Shown in pieces: positions 14,782 to 15,247 of a DNA stretch of 15,247 bases. The notes below the pieces were generated by a model. That model was given only the letters and a program-made list of their open reading frames with translations, searched no databases and was not told where the DNA came from. The stretch spans positions 1 to 15,247 of the forward strand of contig JAFVWD010000018.1 in the NCBI GenBank assembly GCA_017501865.1, in the 5' to 3' direction. Source of the DNA: Clostridia bacterium. GTDB lineage: Bacteria; Bacillota; Clostridia; Oscillospirales; Acutalibacteraceae. Position 1 is the stretch's first letter, and each line of letters opens with the position of its first letter. The position numbers were made by a program, and so were the translations under genes.

Positions 14782-15001
14782 TAAAAAGAAAATAATTGCA
14801 CCAATTTTAATAACTGTTTTCGTAATAGCATACTACATTTTTTATTTTTGTATTTTATGTTCTGCTTTTGCTGAAAATATTGTTGTTTTAATAATTTTAG
14901 GAATTATTCCTATTGTTCTTTCAATGGGAATGATATATGTTTGTGTTCAGAGAATCAAAGAAATAAGGAGTGGAGAAGAGGATGATATTAGTAAATACTG
15001 A
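14774..15001 (+). CDS. Small two-helix membrane protein, unknown function
   Basis: A 75-residue protein I do not recognise. A basic N-terminus (NNKKK) precedes two hydrophobic helices, about residues 8-31 and 36-59, then a charged tail QRIKEIRSGEEDDISKY. Cysteines at 26 and 29 (CILC) lie in the first helix and another is near residue 57. GGAG lies about five bases before the ATG. It overlaps the methyltransferase gene by 8 bp and the YbjQ gene by 20 bp, and this fixed arrangement argues that it is a real gene. It may help membrane localisation of the neighbouring YbjQ protein (inference). Confidence 0.75.
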   Translation: MNNKKKIIAPILITVFVIAYYIFYFCILCSAFAENIVVLIILGIIPIVLSMGMIYVCVQRIKEIRSGEEDDISKY

Positions 15002-15247
15002 TTACATCACGGGTAAAGAGTTAGAAATGTTAGGTTTAGTGCGCGGTAGCACTATAAGAAGTAAAAATGTTGTAAAAGACATAACGCAAGGTTTAAAAAC
15101 AATAGTTGGTGGCGAATTAAAAGCATACAACGAAATGATGAATGAAGCACGTGCATTGGCAACTAAAAGAATGGTTGAAGATGCAGAAAAATTAGGTGCC
15201 GATGCTATTGTTAATATACGTTATGCATCTGCAGCAGTAATGCAGGG
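14982..15247 (+). CDS. YbjQ family protein, 3' end cut by window
   Basis: The frame opens at ATG 14982 (MILVNTDYITGKELEMLGLV) and stays open for 88 codons to the window end. It has the YbjQ/UPF0145 pattern: GLVRGSTIRSKNVVKDI, then LKAYNEMMNEARALATKRM, then AEKLGADAIVNIRYASAAV. Family members are about 105 residues, so roughly 15-20 are missing beyond the window. The family forms pentamers and is annotated as putative heavy-metal binding, but its role is not established. AAGGAG at 14965-14970 and GAAGAGG directly upstream serve as ribosome site, inside the preceding small membrane protein gene. Confidence 0.88.
   Translation, partial: MILVNTDYITGKELEMLGLVRGSTIRSKNVVKDITQGLKTIVGGELKAYNEMMNEARALATKRMVEDAEKLGADAIVNIRYASAAVMQ

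Overview
The window looks like a chromosomal stretch from a low-GC anaerobic member of the Bacillota, most likely a gut-type Clostridia. This rests on AT-rich DNA, strong AGGAG-type ribosome binding sites, TTG and GTG starts, and families typical of that group: a Crp/Fnr regulator paired with a 4Fe-4S protein, MATE/TetR, potABCD, YjbR and YbjQ. The exact genus cannot be read from the sequence. The window opens at the edge of a palindromic repeat and closes inside a gene, so either end may be a contig break.

Region 1 (1-1906) is the most unusual. A Crp/Fnr-type regulator on the minus strand faces a gene for a two-cluster ferredoxin-like protein. A 276-bp MITE-like palindromic element sits immediately after the ferredoxin start codon. 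It separates the ribosome binding site, the ATG and the first leucine codon from the rest of the open frame, and a TTAA (or TA) is repeated on both sides. A 50-bp minimal copy of the same palindrome lies at 1-50. Comparing the copies shows that the long one equals the short one plus a 224-bp insert flanked by ACGG. The element ends resemble the T-arm and acceptor end of a tRNA.

Region 2 (1913-6192, minus strand) is a run of six genes. A TetR repressor, a MATE exporter, a flavin-reductase-like flavoprotein and a TraX-family membrane protein overlap or nearly touch and look like one operon. A HAD phosphatase and a YjbR-family protein follow. Divergent from tetR is a P1B-type heavy-metal ATPase (6355-8226, plus strand), and the shared intergenic region carries inverted repeats suited to a TetR operator.

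Region 3 (8308-12373, minus strand) is a complete spermidine/putrescine ABC importer operon, potA-potB-potC-potD, with a recognisable promoter containing a long AT palindrome. PotD has no lipobox and carries a C-terminal membrane anchor instead. An 18 to 19 bp perfect-stem terminator separates potD from the metal ATPase.

Region 4 (12560-15247, plus strand) is a compact, overlapping cluster: an FkbM-type methyltransferase, a second SAM-dependent methyltransferase with a conserved VPCCQHE motif, a 75-residue two-helix membrane protein, and the start of a YbjQ-family protein cut by the window end. No complete tRNA, rRNA, CRISPR array, phage gene or transposase gene was found.
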